From NCBI RefSeq assembly GCF_030848495.1, contig NZ_JAVDDT010000002.1, forward strand, positions 434,001 through 498,000: a DNA stretch of 64,000 bases, read 5' to 3'. Position 1 is the stretch's first letter. Each line of letters begins with the position of its first letter. Shown one piece after another: positions 36,437 through 46,972 of this stretch. A program made the position numbers and the translations under genes. Source of the stretch: Natronospira bacteriovora. Its GTDB lineage: Bacteria; Pseudomonadota; Gammaproteobacteria; Natronospirales; Natronospiraceae. The notes beneath the pieces were generated by a model. That model did no database searches. It was not told where the DNA came from and saw only the letters and a program-made list of their open reading frames with translations.

Positions 36437-37105
36437 ATGTCCCGCAATGATCAAGGCGTGTCGCTGAAAGCTCTGGTGTGGCTTGTCACGGGCCTGGTGG
36501 CCGGGCTTTGGCTGTTGCACGGGCTTTTGTTGCTGTCGGGTGTGGACGCGTCTATCCTCGGTGTTCGCCCAAGGGTGGCGAGCGGCTTGTTGGGGGTACT
36601 CACGGCGCCGCTGATACACGCTTCCTGGCTGCACCTTTTTTCCAACACCCTGCCTTTGCTGGTGCTGGGGACGGCCATGTTTCATGGTTTTCCAGGGGCG
36701 GCGCGACGGGCCTTGCCCCTGATCTGGATTGGCTCCGGCCTGCTGGTGTGGTTGCTGGCGCGTGAGGGGGTGCATGCGGGTGCCAGCGGGATTGCCTTCG
36801 GCATGATGTTTTTCGTCTTCACGGCGGGGCTGTTGCGACGGGATCGGGCCTCGGTGGCACTGGTGTTGCTGGTGTTCTTTCTGCACGGATCCATGGTCTG
36901 GGGTGTCTTGCCCCAGGCGCCGGGGGTGAGCTGGGAGAGTCACCTGGCGGGTGCCGTCGTGGGGGTGGTGAGTGGCGTCTGGTTTCGGCGCCGGGATCCC
37001 TTGCCCACGCCGGCGGTGTTTGATAACTCCGACCTGCCGGATGAGCCTTTCTCCGGTGAAGAGGCCTCGTCGGATAGCGGTGAGGATGACACCGGTCGGC
37101 TCTGA
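36437..37105 (+). CDS. Rhomboid-family intramembrane serine protease
   Basis: 222 residues with six likely membrane helices. The catalytic Ser117 lies in HAGASGIAFG and His169 in SWESHLAGAVVG; the structural motif HASWLHLFSNTLPLLVLG (61-78) is also present. Rhomboids cut membrane helices in the bilayer. The tail after residue 188 is acidic and probably cytoplasmic. A LexA box and the radical SAM gene follow. Confidence 0.9.
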   Translation: MSRNDQGVSLKALVWLVTGLVAGLWLLHGLLLLSGVDASILGVRPRVASGLLGVLTAPLIHASWLHLFSNTLPLLVLGTAMFHGFPGAARRALPLIWIGSGLLVWLLAREGVHAGASGIAFGMMFFVFTAGLLRRDRASVALVLLVFFLHGSMVWGVLPQAPGVSWESHLAGAVVGVVSGVWFRRRDPLPTPAVFDNSDLPDEPFSGEEASSDSGEDDTGRL

Positions 37106-37162
37106 TCCGGTGGCGGGTGAACGGCCCGGTTCTGCCTGCTTGTCCGCCGGGCCCTGGTCGGA

Positions 37163-37182
37163 TACTGTATAAATAAACAGCA
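37163..37182 (+). promoter_or_regulatory. LexA (SOS) box before the radical SAM gene
   Basis: TACTGTATAAATAAACAGCA fits the gammaproteobacterial LexA consensus with both half-sites CTGT and ACAG and eight AT bases between them. It ends 13 bases before the ATG at 37196. Confidence 0.85.
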
Positions 37183-37195
37183 TCCGAGGTTGATC

Positions 37196-38263
37196 ATGTC
37201 CCAGCAGGCAGGGCACAAAGGGCGGGGAGCTGCCAGCAGTCCACCGCCACGTTACCGGGCGCAACATCACGAGCGGGTGGACGACGGCTGGTGGCAGGAG
37301 GCCGAGTCGGCACCGGCGACGGTGGTTGCGCCGGATCCCGCGCGCTCGGTGATCAGCTACAACCAGTCCCCGGATGTGCCCTTCGATCGCACCATCAATC
37401 CCTATCGTGGCTGCGAGCACGGCTGCATCTACTGTTTCGCGCGGCCCAGCCACGCCTGGCTGGATCTGTCACCGGGGCTGGATTTCGAGACCCGCCTGTT
37501 TGCCAAGCTGGATGCGCCCGCCCTGCTTGAAAAGGCGTTGCGCCATCCACGCTATCGCTGCGACACCGTGGTGCTGGGGGCGAATACGGACTGCTACCAG
37601 CCCATCGAGAAGCAGTATGGCCTCACCCGGCGGCTGCTGGCGGTGCTGTATGACTACCGGCATCCAGTCTCCATTCTGACCAAGAGCGCCCTGGTTCTGC
37701 GTGACCTGGACATTCTCGGCGATATGGCGCGTGAGGGGCTGGTGAATGTGATGGTGAGTGTCACCACGCTTGATCAGGATCTGAAACGTCGCCTGGAGCC
37801 GAGAACACCTTCCGGTCAGCGACGACTGCGCACGGTGGCGGACCTGGCCGAGGCCGGCATTCCTACGGGCGTTTTGATGGCGCCGGTGATTCCGGCGCTG
37901 AATGATCATGAAATCGAGACCATCGTGCAGGCATCGGCCGAGGCCGGTGCCCGAAGCGTGGAAACGGTCTTGCTGCGATTGCCGCTGGAGCTTGCCGATC
38001 TGTTCAGGGAGTGGTTGGCGGTGCACTACCCCGAACGGGCGGGCCGGGTGATGTCGCTGCTCAGGGAAGCCCGCGGTGGCCGGGATAATGACAGTCGTTT
38101 TGGTTACCGCATGCGCGGGCAGGGCGCCTATGAGGACCTGATTTCCCATCGCCTGAAACTGGCACGAAAGCGCTTTGGGCTGGAAGGACGGGGTCAGCTG
38201 GGCCTGGACAAGGGCAAGTTTCGCTTGCCGGTGAAATCCGGGGATCAGCTGGGTCTCTTCTGA
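37196..38263 (+). CDS. PA0069-family radical SAM protein, SOS-controlled
   Basis: 355 residues. The iron-sulphur motif CEHGCIYC (Cys73, 77, 80) follows NPYRGCEH, and the chain has the TIM-barrel features of the spore photoproduct lyase-like/PA0069 group (VSILTKSALVLRDLDIL). Its reaction is not known to me. I chose ATG 37196, with GAGG 7 bases ahead, over TTG 37190. The LexA box immediately upstream predicts induction by DNA damage; I recall that the Pseudomonas PA0069 gene belongs to the LexA regulon. Confidence 0.88.
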   Translation: MSQQAGHKGRGAASSPPPRYRAQHHERVDDGWWQEAESAPATVVAPDPARSVISYNQSPDVPFDRTINPYRGCEHGCIYCFARPSHAWLDLSPGLDFETRLFAKLDAPALLEKALRHPRYRCDTVVLGANTDCYQPIEKQYGLTRRLLAVLYDYRHPVSILTKSALVLRDLDILGDMAREGLVNVMVSVTTLDQDLKRRLEPRTPSGQRRLRTVADLAEAGIPTGVLMAPVIPALNDHEIETIVQASAEAGARSVETVLLRLPLELADLFREWLAVHYPERAGRVMSLLREARGGRDNDSRFGYRMRGQGAYEDLISHRLKLARKRFGLEGRGQLGLDKGKFRLPVKSGDQLGLF

Positions 38264-38282
38264 ACGGGGCTGGGGTCGGGGC

Positions 38283-39482
38283 TCAGGCCCAGAGTCGTTC
38301 CAGATTCTCGAATCCCCATTTCGCGGGGTCTTCTCGCTGTTTGATGCTTTCCTGGGTGCCGGGGAGGGCAAGGTCCAGGGCTTTCGGGGGCAGGTGGGTG
38401 CCTGCGCTGGTGGAATAGAAGACCACCACCCGGGGTGACAGCAACTGTTCCCGGTTCTGCTCGGTGACCACGGCCAGGCGGCCGGAGCCGAGGCGGACCA
38501 GGGAGCCGGTCGGATAAATGCCCAGTGCCTTGACGAAATGCTGAAACAGCGTCTCGTCCAGGTGGCCGTCGGTCCACTTGGCCATGCGGCTGATGGCCGT
38601 GGCCGGATCCCAACCCTGCTTGTAGGGTCGATTCGAGGTCACCGCATCATAGACGTCGCAGATGGCCCCCATGCGGGCGTAGCGTGATATCTGCTCGTCT
38701 TTCAGTCCATCGGGGTAGCCGGTGCCATCGATCTTTTCATGGTGATGGCGGACAACATCGAGTACCACCTCGGTGGCTTCGCCGCCTTCGATGAGGGCCT
38801 GGTGGCCCCGGTCCGGATGTGCCTTGATGGCTTCAAATTCCCGCTCGGTCAGTCGGCCGGGCTTGTTGAGTATCTCGCCCGGAACGAAGACCTTGCCCAC
38901 GTCGTGCAGCAGGCCCGCCAGGCCGGCTTCTCGCACCTGATCCTCATTGAGCCCCATTTCCCGAGCCAGCGTCACCATCAGGGCACAAACGGCGACCGAG
39001 TGCATATAGGTGTATTCATCGGCCGTCTTGATGCGGGCCAGCCCGACAAGGGCTGACGGGTTGCGCAGCATGGAGTCCGAGATTTCCTCCACCAGCGGTG
39101 CCATGCGATCGGTGGATATGGCCTTTCCCAGTCGGGCGTCCTGAAACATGTCGACCACGGCTTCCTTGCCTTTGGCCACAATCCGGCTGGCCTGGCGCAA
39201 TTCCTGGCTCAGGGAAACGGGTTCATGACGGTATGGGCTGGCCGGCAGAGAGGAAAGCGGTTTTTCCGGGGGCAGGTCCCTGTCCCGGGTGGTTTCCGGT
39301 GACTTGCCTTTCCTTGTGTCGATGACAACTTCCAGAATGCCGGCATCGATGACCTTGCTTACCTGTTCTTCGTTCTCGATCAGGAAGCGGGTGCGCCAGA
39401 AGGGGTGCTGCATCCAGTCCCCGCAGAGTTCTTCCAGAAACATGCCCGGCTCGAGCTGGGTGCTGGCGATACGTTTTCGCAT
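38283..39482 (-). CDS. HD-GYP domain protein, probable cyclic-di-GMP phosphodiesterase
   Basis: 399 residues: an N-terminal DUF3391-type domain (1-110, IASTQLEPGMFLEELCGDW) and an HD-GYP domain with HDVGK (193-197), IKAHPDRGH and HHHEKIDGTGYPDGL (246-260). HD-GYP enzymes hydrolyse cyclic di-GMP. The start at 39482 (MRKRIASTQL) has AGGAGG upstream; a longer frame to 39626 lacks one. It converges with the radical SAM gene. Confidence 0.9.
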   Translation of the reverse strand: MRKRIASTQLEPGMFLEELCGDWMQHPFWRTRFLIENEEQVSKVIDAGILEVVIDTRKGKSPETTRDRDLPPEKPLSSLPASPYRHEPVSLSQELRQASRIVAKGKEAVVDMFQDARLGKAISTDRMAPLVEEISDSMLRNPSALVGLARIKTADEYTYMHSVAVCALMVTLAREMGLNEDQVREAGLAGLLHDVGKVFVPGEILNKPGRLTEREFEAIKAHPDRGHQALIEGGEATEVVLDVVRHHHEKIDGTGYPDGLKDEQISRYARMGAICDVYDAVTSNRPYKQGWDPATAISRMAKWTDGHLDETLFQHFVKALGIYPTGSLVRLGSGRLAVVTEQNREQLLSPRVVVFYSTSAGTHLPPKALDLALPGTQESIKQREDPAKWGFENLERLWA

Positions 39483-39703
39483 GTTCCCTATGCGCCTCCT
39501 TCGGGATGGAATGAGCCAGGCGTGGCTGCACCATTCTAGTGATTCTGCGAACCGGCTGACAGTTCCCGGATGACCATTTGTCACCAATCTGCCAGCGGTC
39601 ATCCGTCCGCCCCAGGATCCCTTCACGAAGTGTCCCCGTGACTTGGCAGATTCCTTCTGAAAGCGCAGAATGCAGTGTCATTCTGTACGAGGGGGAGGGC
39701 AGA

Positions 39704-40231
39704 GTGGATTCTGCTGTGCAATTCCAGAACGAACCCGTGGATCCGGCAGCATTGCCGGATTTCTCCGAGGTTGAGCTCCATTCCGTCGAAGCGGCATTCC
39801 GGACTTACCAGATGCTCAGCAACCTGCTTTGGGGGCTTCTCATTGGTGTGGGGGTTTCACTTGCCTTCTGGTTGTTCTGGGGATTTCGGGCCATGGAGTG
39901 GGGGCAGTGGCTGGGCCTGATTATCCTGATTGGCTTGCAGTTCCACGCGGTGCTTGATCCGCGTTACCGTGGCTGGGCGCTCAGGGATCACGATCTGATT
40001 GCCCGGGAAGGAGTGATCTGGCGCGGTACGGTGGTGCTGCCCATCGCGCGCATTCAGCATGTAGAGACGGCCAGTGGCCCCCTGGAGCGCTTGTTCGGCC
40101 TGATGCGGCTGCAATGCTACAGTGCGGGCGGCATGACCGCCGATGTGGTCGTGCACGGACTGAAACCGGAGACGGCGCTGCGCATTCGCAGCCATCTGCT
40201 CCAGCACATCGGAGACGCCCCCCGTGGCTGA
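39704..40231 (+). CDS. PH-domain membrane protein, YdbS-like
   Basis: 175 residues from the GTG at 39704 (GGGGGAGGGC ahead). It has two membrane helices (LLWGLLIGVGVSLAFWLFW and LGLIILIGLQFHAVL) and a bPH2/DUF304 domain with WALRDHDLIAREGVIWRGTVVLPIARIQHVE in two parts. YdbS and YdbT-type genes usually occur as a pair, as here: the next gene overlaps by 8 bases. Confidence 0.82.
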   Translation: MDSAVQFQNEPVDPAALPDFSEVELHSVEAAFRTYQMLSNLLWGLLIGVGVSLAFWLFWGFRAMEWGQWLGLIILIGLQFHAVLDPRYRGWALRDHDLIAREGVIWRGTVVLPIARIQHVETASGPLERLFGLMRLQCYSAGGMTADVVVHGLKPETALRIRSHLLQHIGDAPRG

Positions 40232-41759
40232 CGGGCAGGACCGCTGGCAGACCCTGTCGGCCTGGGCGGTCATGCCCATTGCCATCCGCACCTTCACGGG
40301 CACTCTTCGCCAGTACCTGCCGGCACTGGTGGGCGTAAGTGCCGGCATTGCCGTGATCGAGGGGCTTGGGCTGAGAGACCTGTTGCTGCTTGGCGGGGGT
40401 CTCTTGCTGGCCATCCTCCTCTATACCCTTGTCTGGCGAAGACGTTTTCGCTTTCGTGTTGAAAGCAGCGGTATGCGTGTGCGCCAGGGCATATTCCAGC
40501 GTCGTGAGCTGCGGGTGCAGTGGAGCCGGGTTCGTAACGTGGATATTCGCCAACCATTCTATCTGCGGCCACTTCGCCTGGTCGGGCTGGTGGTGGAAAC
40601 CGTCGGTGCCGGCGGTGAAGAACTGGTGGTGGATGCCATTCAGTATCAGGCGGCCGAGGCGATTCGGGAGAAGGCGGGGCTGAGTCGAGGTCAGGCCTCG
40701 GACGATGAGGGGCAGGAGGAAGGGCAGGGCCACGCCCCGGCCGGGGATCTGCTGCATCAGCCTTCCAATGGCGCCCTGTTTGTACACGGTCTCGTCAGTG
40801 GTCAGTTGTGGCTGGTTCTGGCAGCAATGGGGGGGATATTCGGAACCTTCAATCGGCCGATCATGAATGCCCTGGAAGATCGCTGGGAAAGAATCACGGC
40901 AGCAATGGATCTGGATCCGGACGGTTGGTTCGTCGCCAGTGCCATTGTCGGTGGCTTATCGCTTGTCATGTTGCTTTTTGTGCTGTCGGGACTCATTTCC
41001 ATGATCCGCTTTCACGGCTTCGAGTTGCGCCGTGAGGGCGGGCAGCTGCGCGCACGACACGGCCTGCTTGAAACCAGGGAGCGCTCGCTGGAAGGGCGAA
41101 AGCTGCATGCCATTACGCTGATACAGTCACCGCTTGCCCTGTGGTTCGGGCGTTGCCACCTGATCGGGCATCAGGCCAGCAGCGCCTGGGATGCCAGCGG
41201 ATCGTCGTCCGAGCTGTCCGATGGAAAGATTGTCATTCCCGGCCTTAGCCTGGATGGTGGGCGGGCGATTCTGGCGGCCCTGGATCCGGGCTATGCGACA
41301 AGGCCGCAGTGGCATGGTGTCGACGATCAGTTCCGTTCTTTCTGGTTCCAGCGCGTCTGGCTGCTCTTTCTTGCCGTGGTGGCCGTGTTGGTCTGGCTCG
41401 GCCTGGCCGAGCCTCCAGCTGCGGCCATGGCCCTCGTGTTCGCTCTGCTTGTGTTGCCATTCCTCCTCCACTGGCTGGTTCACCGGCGTTGGAGGAAATG
41501 GGGCTGGGCGGAACAGAGCGATTGTTTCTTCATACAAAGCGGATTATTTGGTTACAAGCTGGAGATCTTCAATATTCGGCGCATTCAGCAATTGAGGCTG
41601 CAGGACTCCCCCTTCAAACGCCGGCACGGTCTGGTGGATCTGGCGGTCTTTCTGGCTGACGGGCCGCGGACCATTCCATTCCGGCCACTGGCCTCCGCGA
41701 GTACCCAGGCCAACCGAATCCTGTATCGACTGGAGTCGTCGCCGGATCAGCTGCTCTGA
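40224..41759 (+). CDS. PH-domain membrane protein, YdbT-like
   Basis: 511 residues with three bPH2 domains alternating with membrane helix pairs: [20 protein letters not shown] (first), [20 protein letters not shown] (second) and [20 protein letters not shown] (third). This is the YdbT plan; the cellular role is unclear, though a link to membrane or peptide resistance has been proposed in Firmicutes. It starts with GTG, overlaps its YdbS-like partner and its end overlaps the convergent chemoreceptor by 13 bases. Confidence 0.82.
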   Translation: MADGQDRWQTLSAWAVMPIAIRTFTGTLRQYLPALVGVSAGIAVIEGLGLRDLLLLGGGLLLAILLYTLVWRRRFRFRVESSGMRVRQGIFQRRELRVQWSRVRNVDIRQPFYLRPLRLVGLVVETVGAGGEELVVDAIQYQAAEAIREKAGLSRGQASDDEGQEEGQGHAPAGDLLHQPSNGALFVHGLVSGQLWLVLAAMGGIFGTFNRPIMNALEDRWERITAAMDLDPDGWFVASAIVGGLSLVMLLFVLSGLISMIRFHGFELRREGGQLRARHGLLETRERSLEGRKLHAITLIQSPLALWFGRCHLIGHQASSAWDASGSSSELSDGKIVIPGLSLDGGRAILAALDPGYATRPQWHGVDDQFRSFWFQRVWLLFLAVVAVLVWLGLAEPPAAAMALVFALLVLPFLLHWLVHRRWRKWGWAEQSDCFFIQSGLFGYKLEIFNIRRIQQLRLQDSPFKRRHGLVDLAVFLADGPRTIPFRPLASASTQANRILYRLESSPDQLL

Positions 41760-43840
41760 GCATTGCTCCCGGCATCAATCCGGAAGGCGGAAGCCAGGCG
41801 GCTCAGGCGCCCCAGGATTTCATCCACGCTTTCAACGGTGGTGGCAGAATCGCGCGCGGATGCACTGGTGCTCTGTGAAATATCGGCAATATTGCCAATT
41901 CTCCGGTTCATGTCGGTGGCGACCTGGGATTGCTGCCGGGCCGCAGCCGCCACTTCATTGCTCATGTCCCTTATGGATGCCACCGAATGCACGATGGCTT
42001 CCAATGCCCGGTCGGCGCTGTCGACACCGTCTTCGGAGTCAGTCGGGTCGCCGGCCATGGCCCGCAGGGCCAGCGCACTGTGTTCGCGGAACTGGCCCAG
42101 CAGTTTCTGCACGTCGGCCGTGGCCTCCCGTGTCCGATTGGCGAGGCGGCGCACCTCATCGGCAACCACCGCGAACCCACGACCATGTTCCTTGGCCCGT
42201 GCGGCTTCCACACTGGCATTGAGTGACAGCATGTTGGTCTGGGAGGCGATCTCGCTGATGGTGTCCAGCACTTTCGTGATATTGGCGGTCTCGTCATTCA
42301 GGCGTTGAATCACCGTGACGGCTTCGCCAACCACCGTTCGGCCTCGTCGGGCCGTTTGATCCGCTTCATTGGCCGCATCGGCCGCGGTAGCGGTGTGGTC
42401 GGCCACATGATCTACCGCTGTCGCCATCTGGTTCATGGCGGCGGCCAGCTGATCAATATCACGATCCTGGTTCTCGGCGCCTTTCTCCACGAACCGCGAT
42501 GAGGCCAGGAGTTGACTCATTTCCCGGGTGGCGTCGTTGGCCGAGGTCACGATGTCCTGGATCAGCGTTGCAAATCGGGCCTGGAAGTAATTGAAGGTTC
42601 TCGCCAGTTCATCCAGTTCCTGACCACCACCCCCGGTGGCCCTGACAGTCAGGTCATGGTCGGTGGCCGCTTTGCTCATGGTGCCGGCGAGGGAAGCGAT
42701 TCGCCGCCCGATGGTCTCGACGGTCAGCAGGGCCAGCACGCTGAGTGTCAACCCGGCGAGCAACATGGCGATGACGGTCCAGATGGACCAGAGGCCATCG
42801 GCGTACAGATCACGGGCCCGACTCGCTGCATCGTCACTGATGGCATCGATCATTTCCTCGATGGCACCCATTGTTGCGGATGATTCCCGAAGCAGGGCGG
42901 CGAGATCTGAATCGGCCTCACCGGGGTCTGCTTGCGCCAGCAGTACCTGGGTTGCCGGCGTGGTGTTCACCGTCAGTCGCTGCTCAAGATTCCCCATGGC
43001 GTCCTGGATGGACGAGCGAATGGCTTCGCGATCATCCGGCAGAAGGAACAGCGCCATGGAGTTGAATGTGCCGGCCCGGCGCCGGGTGTCGGCGGCATCC
43101 AGGCCAGCAATGAGATGAAGCGCGTCGCGGATTTCCCGCTGTGCGCTGACTCCCTGGGCCGAGAGCGCCTGGCGCATCGAACTCGGCAGCTGGCCGGCGG
43201 ATCGTTGCCCTGCCATGGCGTAACGGATGACGGCCCGTTCCCGGCTGCCCAGCTCGGCGGCACGCCAGAGCTTCTGCTTGATGGCGGCGTTGTTGAGGGA
43301 AACCGAGCTCTCGCCGCTGGTCGCCGCTGACAGGTAAAGACGCAGGCGGGACTGGGCTTCGATCAGATCGGTCATTGCCTGAAACCACTGCCCCGTGTCG
43401 ATGGAACGGTTGCGGTCCAGTTGCCGACGTAATGCGTCGACCCGGCGGTGCTGTTCTTCCACTGCATCGATGGCTTGTCCGATTCGGACATCGGCCCGGC
43501 TGCGTAGGGTGAGGGCGCGACTCAGATGCAGGCTCTTCTCCAGCGCGGAATTCCCCCGATCACGGCTGGCCGCAGAGTCCGTGTTGCCGCGCTCACCGGC
43601 GAGCCGGGCCAGAACCTGCTCTCGCTCCTCCGCCTGGGACAGGCTGGCCGCAATGGAGGCATCAATGGCTGAATTGGCCAGTGAAAGCGTCTGGCCCTGT
43701 GCACGCTGGGGGAGGTAGATCATGAGTGCCTGCCAGATCACCATGGCGATCAACAGGGATGCCAGTAATCCCACCGAAAGGCGCAGCTTCCAGCGAACAC
43801 TCATCTGGGTGGCGACGCTCTGGCGCATTGATGACTCCAT
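41747..43840 (-). CDS. Methyl-accepting chemotaxis protein
   Basis: 697 residues. Membrane helix 1 is at about 20-42 ([20 protein letters not shown]), a 280-residue helical periplasmic part follows, then helix 2 ([19 protein letters not shown]), a HAMP domain and the signalling domain with the tip region [20 protein letters not shown] and [13 protein letters not shown]. The ligand is unknown; the sensing domain is long and all-helical. It is alone, with no che genes nearby. Confidence 0.92.
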   Translation of the reverse strand: MESSMRQSVATQMSVRWKLRLSVGLLASLLIAMVIWQALMIYLPQRAQGQTLSLANSAIDASIAASLSQAEEREQVLARLAGERGNTDSAASRDRGNSALEKSLHLSRALTLRSRADVRIGQAIDAVEEQHRRVDALRRQLDRNRSIDTGQWFQAMTDLIEAQSRLRLYLSAATSGESSVSLNNAAIKQKLWRAAELGSRERAVIRYAMAGQRSAGQLPSSMRQALSAQGVSAQREIRDALHLIAGLDAADTRRRAGTFNSMALFLLPDDREAIRSSIQDAMGNLEQRLTVNTTPATQVLLAQADPGEADSDLAALLRESSATMGAIEEMIDAISDDAASRARDLYADGLWSIWTVIAMLLAGLTLSVLALLTVETIGRRIASLAGTMSKAATDHDLTVRATGGGGQELDELARTFNYFQARFATLIQDIVTSANDATREMSQLLASSRFVEKGAENQDRDIDQLAAAMNQMATAVDHVADHTATAADAANEADQTARRGRTVVGEAVTVIQRLNDETANITKVLDTISEIASQTNMLSLNASVEAARAKEHGRGFAVVADEVRRLANRTREATADVQKLLGQFREHSALALRAMAGDPTDSEDGVDSADRALEAIVHSVASIRDMSNEVAAAARQQSQVATDMNRRIGNIADISQSTSASARDSATTVESVDEILGRLSRLASAFRIDAGSNAQSS

Positions 43841-44117
43841 TCGAAATTCAGGTGACGGGGCGGATTTGGCGGTTGAGCGAGATCCTTTCCCTGCTTAACG
43901 GCGGGTACGGCGCGAGGTTGAGCTGCCGCCTGGCTGCGGCCCCCGGATTATTGTGCGTTCACTGGGGACATGTCGGCTTGACGCAGGTCAAACCAGTGTC
44001 AAGAGCACAGTGGATTCTACCTGGCACGTTGCCTATCTCGCCTGGTGCCGGCATGGGAGAACGATGGCAACTGCGTTATGATCGGGGCCCATTCAGAAAC
44101 CGGAGGTCCGCCACCTC

Positions 44118-45482
44118 ATGTTTGTTGATTCAGGTTCCCGTGCATGCCCGATCATCCCGCTTGATGGCAGTGGATTGACCCGCTGGCTGGCCTCCGCGGA
44201 GGCGGCCCATTCCCGCTGGGTTGGCGCCCATGATTTTCAGGGCAAGGCCGGTGAGTATGTGGTGATTCCTGGGACTGACGGCCAGCCCGAGATGATCCTT
44301 CTGGGTGTGGAGAATGGTGAGCGGCTGTGGTCACTGGCCGGATTGCCGGACGTATTGCCCGCGGGGGATTACCGGCTGGATGCCGATTGGCCGGATGCGG
44401 AACGGATTCGTGCCAGTCTTGGCTGGGGACTGGCCTGCCATCGCTTTGATCAATACAAGGAAATGAAGACTCCGAAGGCCAGCCTGGTGCTGCCCGAGGC
44501 GATTCGGGACGAGGTTGAAGTGCTGCTGGAAGCCAGTACCCATGTCCGGGATCTGGTCAATACCCCGGCCATTGACCTTGGCCCCGCTGAGCTGGCGGCG
44601 ACGGCCCAGGAGATTGCCGGACGCTTCGGTGCCGAATTCCGACTCTATCAGGGGGCCGAGCTTGAGGAGCAGTTTCCGGCTGTTCATGTCGTCGGTCAGG
44701 CGGCCAGCCGGCCTCCCTGTCTGGCCTGTTTCCAGTGGGGCGAGCCGAACGATCCACCGCTTGCCCTGGTGGGCAAGGGCGTCGTGTTCGATTCGGGTGG
44801 CCTGAATATCAAGCCCGGGGCCGGCATGGTTCTCATGAAGAAGGACATGGGCGGCGCTGCCCATGTGCTCGGTCTGGCCGAGATCATCATGGCACTGGGG
44901 CTGAAGGTCAATTTGCGGGTCTACATCCCGGCCGTGGAGAATGCCATTGCCGGCAACGCCTATCGTCCATCGGATATCATCCGGACCCGTAACGGAACGA
45001 CGGTGGAAATTGGCAATACGGACGCGGAAGGGCGGGTGATTCTCTCGGATGCCCTCACGCTGGCCTGCGAGGAGGGCGCCGAGCGGGTAATCGACTTTGC
45101 CACTCTCACCGGGGCGGCGCGGATCGCCCTGGGTGAAGACCTGCCGCCGCTGTACGGGCGTGATGCAATCTCCGCACGGGGCATTCAGGATCTGTCCTTT
45201 GCCGTGGAGGACCCCCTCTGGCACATGCCGCTCTACCGGCCCTACAAGCGCCAGATCCAGCCGGCATTGGCCGATCTTTCAAATACCGGAACCACTCCTC
45301 AGGGCGGAAGTCTTACGGCCGCCCTGTTTCTCGATCATTTCGTGGATGAGAAGGTGGATTGGTATCACCTGGATGTCTACGCCTGGAATCTGGGTGATCG
45401 TCCGGGGCGACCGGCTGGCGGTGAGGCTCAGGGTGTTCGGGCCATGTGGTATTGGCTGAAAGAACAGTACGGGGTGAAGTAG
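44118..45482 (+). CDS. M17 leucyl aminopeptidase family protein
   Basis: 454 residues with a short N-terminal domain and the M17 catalytic part: VGKGVVFDSGGLNIKPG (Lys220, Asp225), MKKDMGGAAHVLG and the signature NTDAEGR (300-306), all metal ligands present. It would remove N-terminal residues from peptides in the cytoplasm, with two metal ions. The N-terminal domain is shorter than in PepA, which speaks for a plain aminopeptidase without the DNA-binding role. The 277 bases upstream, shared with the divergent chemoreceptor, show no strong promoter. Confidence 0.9.
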   Translation: MFVDSGSRACPIIPLDGSGLTRWLASAEAAHSRWVGAHDFQGKAGEYVVIPGTDGQPEMILLGVENGERLWSLAGLPDVLPAGDYRLDADWPDAERIRASLGWGLACHRFDQYKEMKTPKASLVLPEAIRDEVEVLLEASTHVRDLVNTPAIDLGPAELAATAQEIAGRFGAEFRLYQGAELEEQFPAVHVVGQAASRPPCLACFQWGEPNDPPLALVGKGVVFDSGGLNIKPGAGMVLMKKDMGGAAHVLGLAEIIMALGLKVNLRVYIPAVENAIAGNAYRPSDIIRTRNGTTVEIGNTDAEGRVILSDALTLACEEGAERVIDFATLTGAARIALGEDLPPLYGRDAISARGIQDLSFAVEDPLWHMPLYRPYKRQIQPALADLSNTGTTPQGGSLTAALFLDHFVDEKVDWYHLDVYAWNLGDRPGRPAGGEAQGVRAMWYWLKEQYGVK

Positions 45483-45715
45483 GTTTACGGCGAATGGTGG
45501 GCAAGCGCATGATTGGGAAGGATTATTTCAATCCTGCTTCAGAACGGTCATGAATTTGCCACAAAACGCTTGCGCATGGCGGGAAGCTTGGGTACCGTTG
45601 CGCCCCAAGTTCGGCCTCGCTCTGCGTCCGCCCGAGGCGGTTCGCATCGCCGAGTCGATTCCAGTCCGTCAGACATGACTCAACGGCGCCCGGTCGCCGG
45701 CTCTGGTGTTGATTT

Positions 45716-46921
45716 ATGGCTCAATCCGAACCCTCGCGGGCACCACGTCCGCCCGCGTTGACTCGATTTGCCCCAGTCCCCGAGGTTCCTGGCTGGCTGC
45801 GTGGCATCTACGCCGGGCTTTGCCTCTATCTCTTCCTGTCAGCGCTGAACATCATGGGTACCGGTCTGGGTACCTTTGGCGGGGAAAGTGATTGGCTGAC
45901 CCGGGCATTCGCCTACGGCGAGAACCCCTTCATCGCGCTCATGGGGGCGGTGATTGTCACGGCTCTGGTGCAGAGCTCGTCCTTTACCACGGCGCTGATC
46001 GTGACCCTGGTGGCGACGGGGGAAATGACCCTGGGCACGGCGGTCTTCGCCATCATGGGGGCCAATATCGGCACCTCCGTGACGGCGGTGATCGTGGCAT
46101 TGGCCAACCTGAGGATTCGTCGCAACTTCCGGCGTTCCTTCACGGCCGCTCTGATTCACGACCTCTTCAATCTCCTGACGGTGGCGGTCCTCTTCCCCCT
46201 GGAATGGCTTTCCGGTGCCCTGCACGAAAGCGGAAGAGGGGTTCTGACGCGTGCGGCGAACAGCATTGCGGACCTGATCGGCATGCAGGAGGTGGCCAAC
46301 CCCTCCAGTCCGGTGAAGGTCATCACCCGACCCATGGTCAACCTCTTTGAATGGGTGGCGGGCCTGTTCACGCCCACGACCACGGCCGAAGGCCTGGTGA
46401 TGGCTGCCATGGGCCTGATCCTGATGTTCATCGCCCTGGTGTTCATGGTCAAGAATCTGCGTGGGGCAGTGCTGCGTCACATGGACGGGCTGTTCCGCAC
46501 CTATTTTTTCCGGACGGACATCCGCGCTTACGGTGTCGGCGCCTTCTCCACGGTGGCTGTCCAGTCCAGCACCATTACCACCAGCCTCATGGTGCCCCTG
46601 GCCGGCGCCGGGGTGGTGCCGATGAAGCGGTTGCTGCCATTCATGATGGGTTCCAATCTCGGAACCACGGTAACCAGCGTGCTGGCGGCCACGGCCAATC
46701 CCGTGTCGGCGGCGGTAACGGTCGCACTGGTCCATGTCCTGTTCAACCTGGTTGGAACGGCGATCTGGTATCCGTTGCGGGCCATCCCGATGCGGATTGC
46801 CAACTGGTACGGCCGCCTGGCGAGTAATTCGCCACGCTATGCATTCTTTTTCCTCTTCCTGATATTCTTGATCATTCCAGTGGTCGGAATCGCTATCACG
46901 GAAGTCATCATTCACCTGTAA
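45716..46921 (+). CDS. Na+/phosphate symporter (NptA/PNaS family)
   Basis: 401 residues, two inverted halves with the QSSS-type motifs of the PNaS family: ALVQSSSFTTALIVTL and VAVQSSTITTSLMVPL, plus GANIGTSVTAVIVAL and GSNLGTTVTSVLAAT. It would take up phosphate with sodium, which fits a marine or saline cell. The gene for a PhoU-like protein follows after 51 bases. The 233 bases before it hold nothing I can name. Confidence 0.9.
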   Translation: MAQSEPSRAPRPPALTRFAPVPEVPGWLRGIYAGLCLYLFLSALNIMGTGLGTFGGESDWLTRAFAYGENPFIALMGAVIVTALVQSSSFTTALIVTLVATGEMTLGTAVFAIMGANIGTSVTAVIVALANLRIRRNFRRSFTAALIHDLFNLLTVAVLFPLEWLSGALHESGRGVLTRAANSIADLIGMQEVANPSSPVKVITRPMVNLFEWVAGLFTPTTTAEGLVMAAMGLILMFIALVFMVKNLRGAVLRHMDGLFRTYFFRTDIRAYGVGAFSTVAVQSSTITTSLMVPLAGAGVVPMKRLLPFMMGSNLGTTVTSVLAATANPVSAAVTVALVHVLFNLVGTAIWYPLRAIPMRIANWYGRLASNSPRYAFFFLFLIFLIIPVVGIAITEVIIHL

Positions 46922-46972
46922 GGGCAGGGTGACCGCACCGCTATACGGTGTGGAATCTGGCGGGAGAGCGAG

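Noticed and set aside
36437-37105. Rhombosortase for the sorting-like tail at 12200
   Set aside because: The protein has the general rhomboid motifs and no feature that I can use to call it a sorting enzyme. It is also far from the tail-bearing gene.
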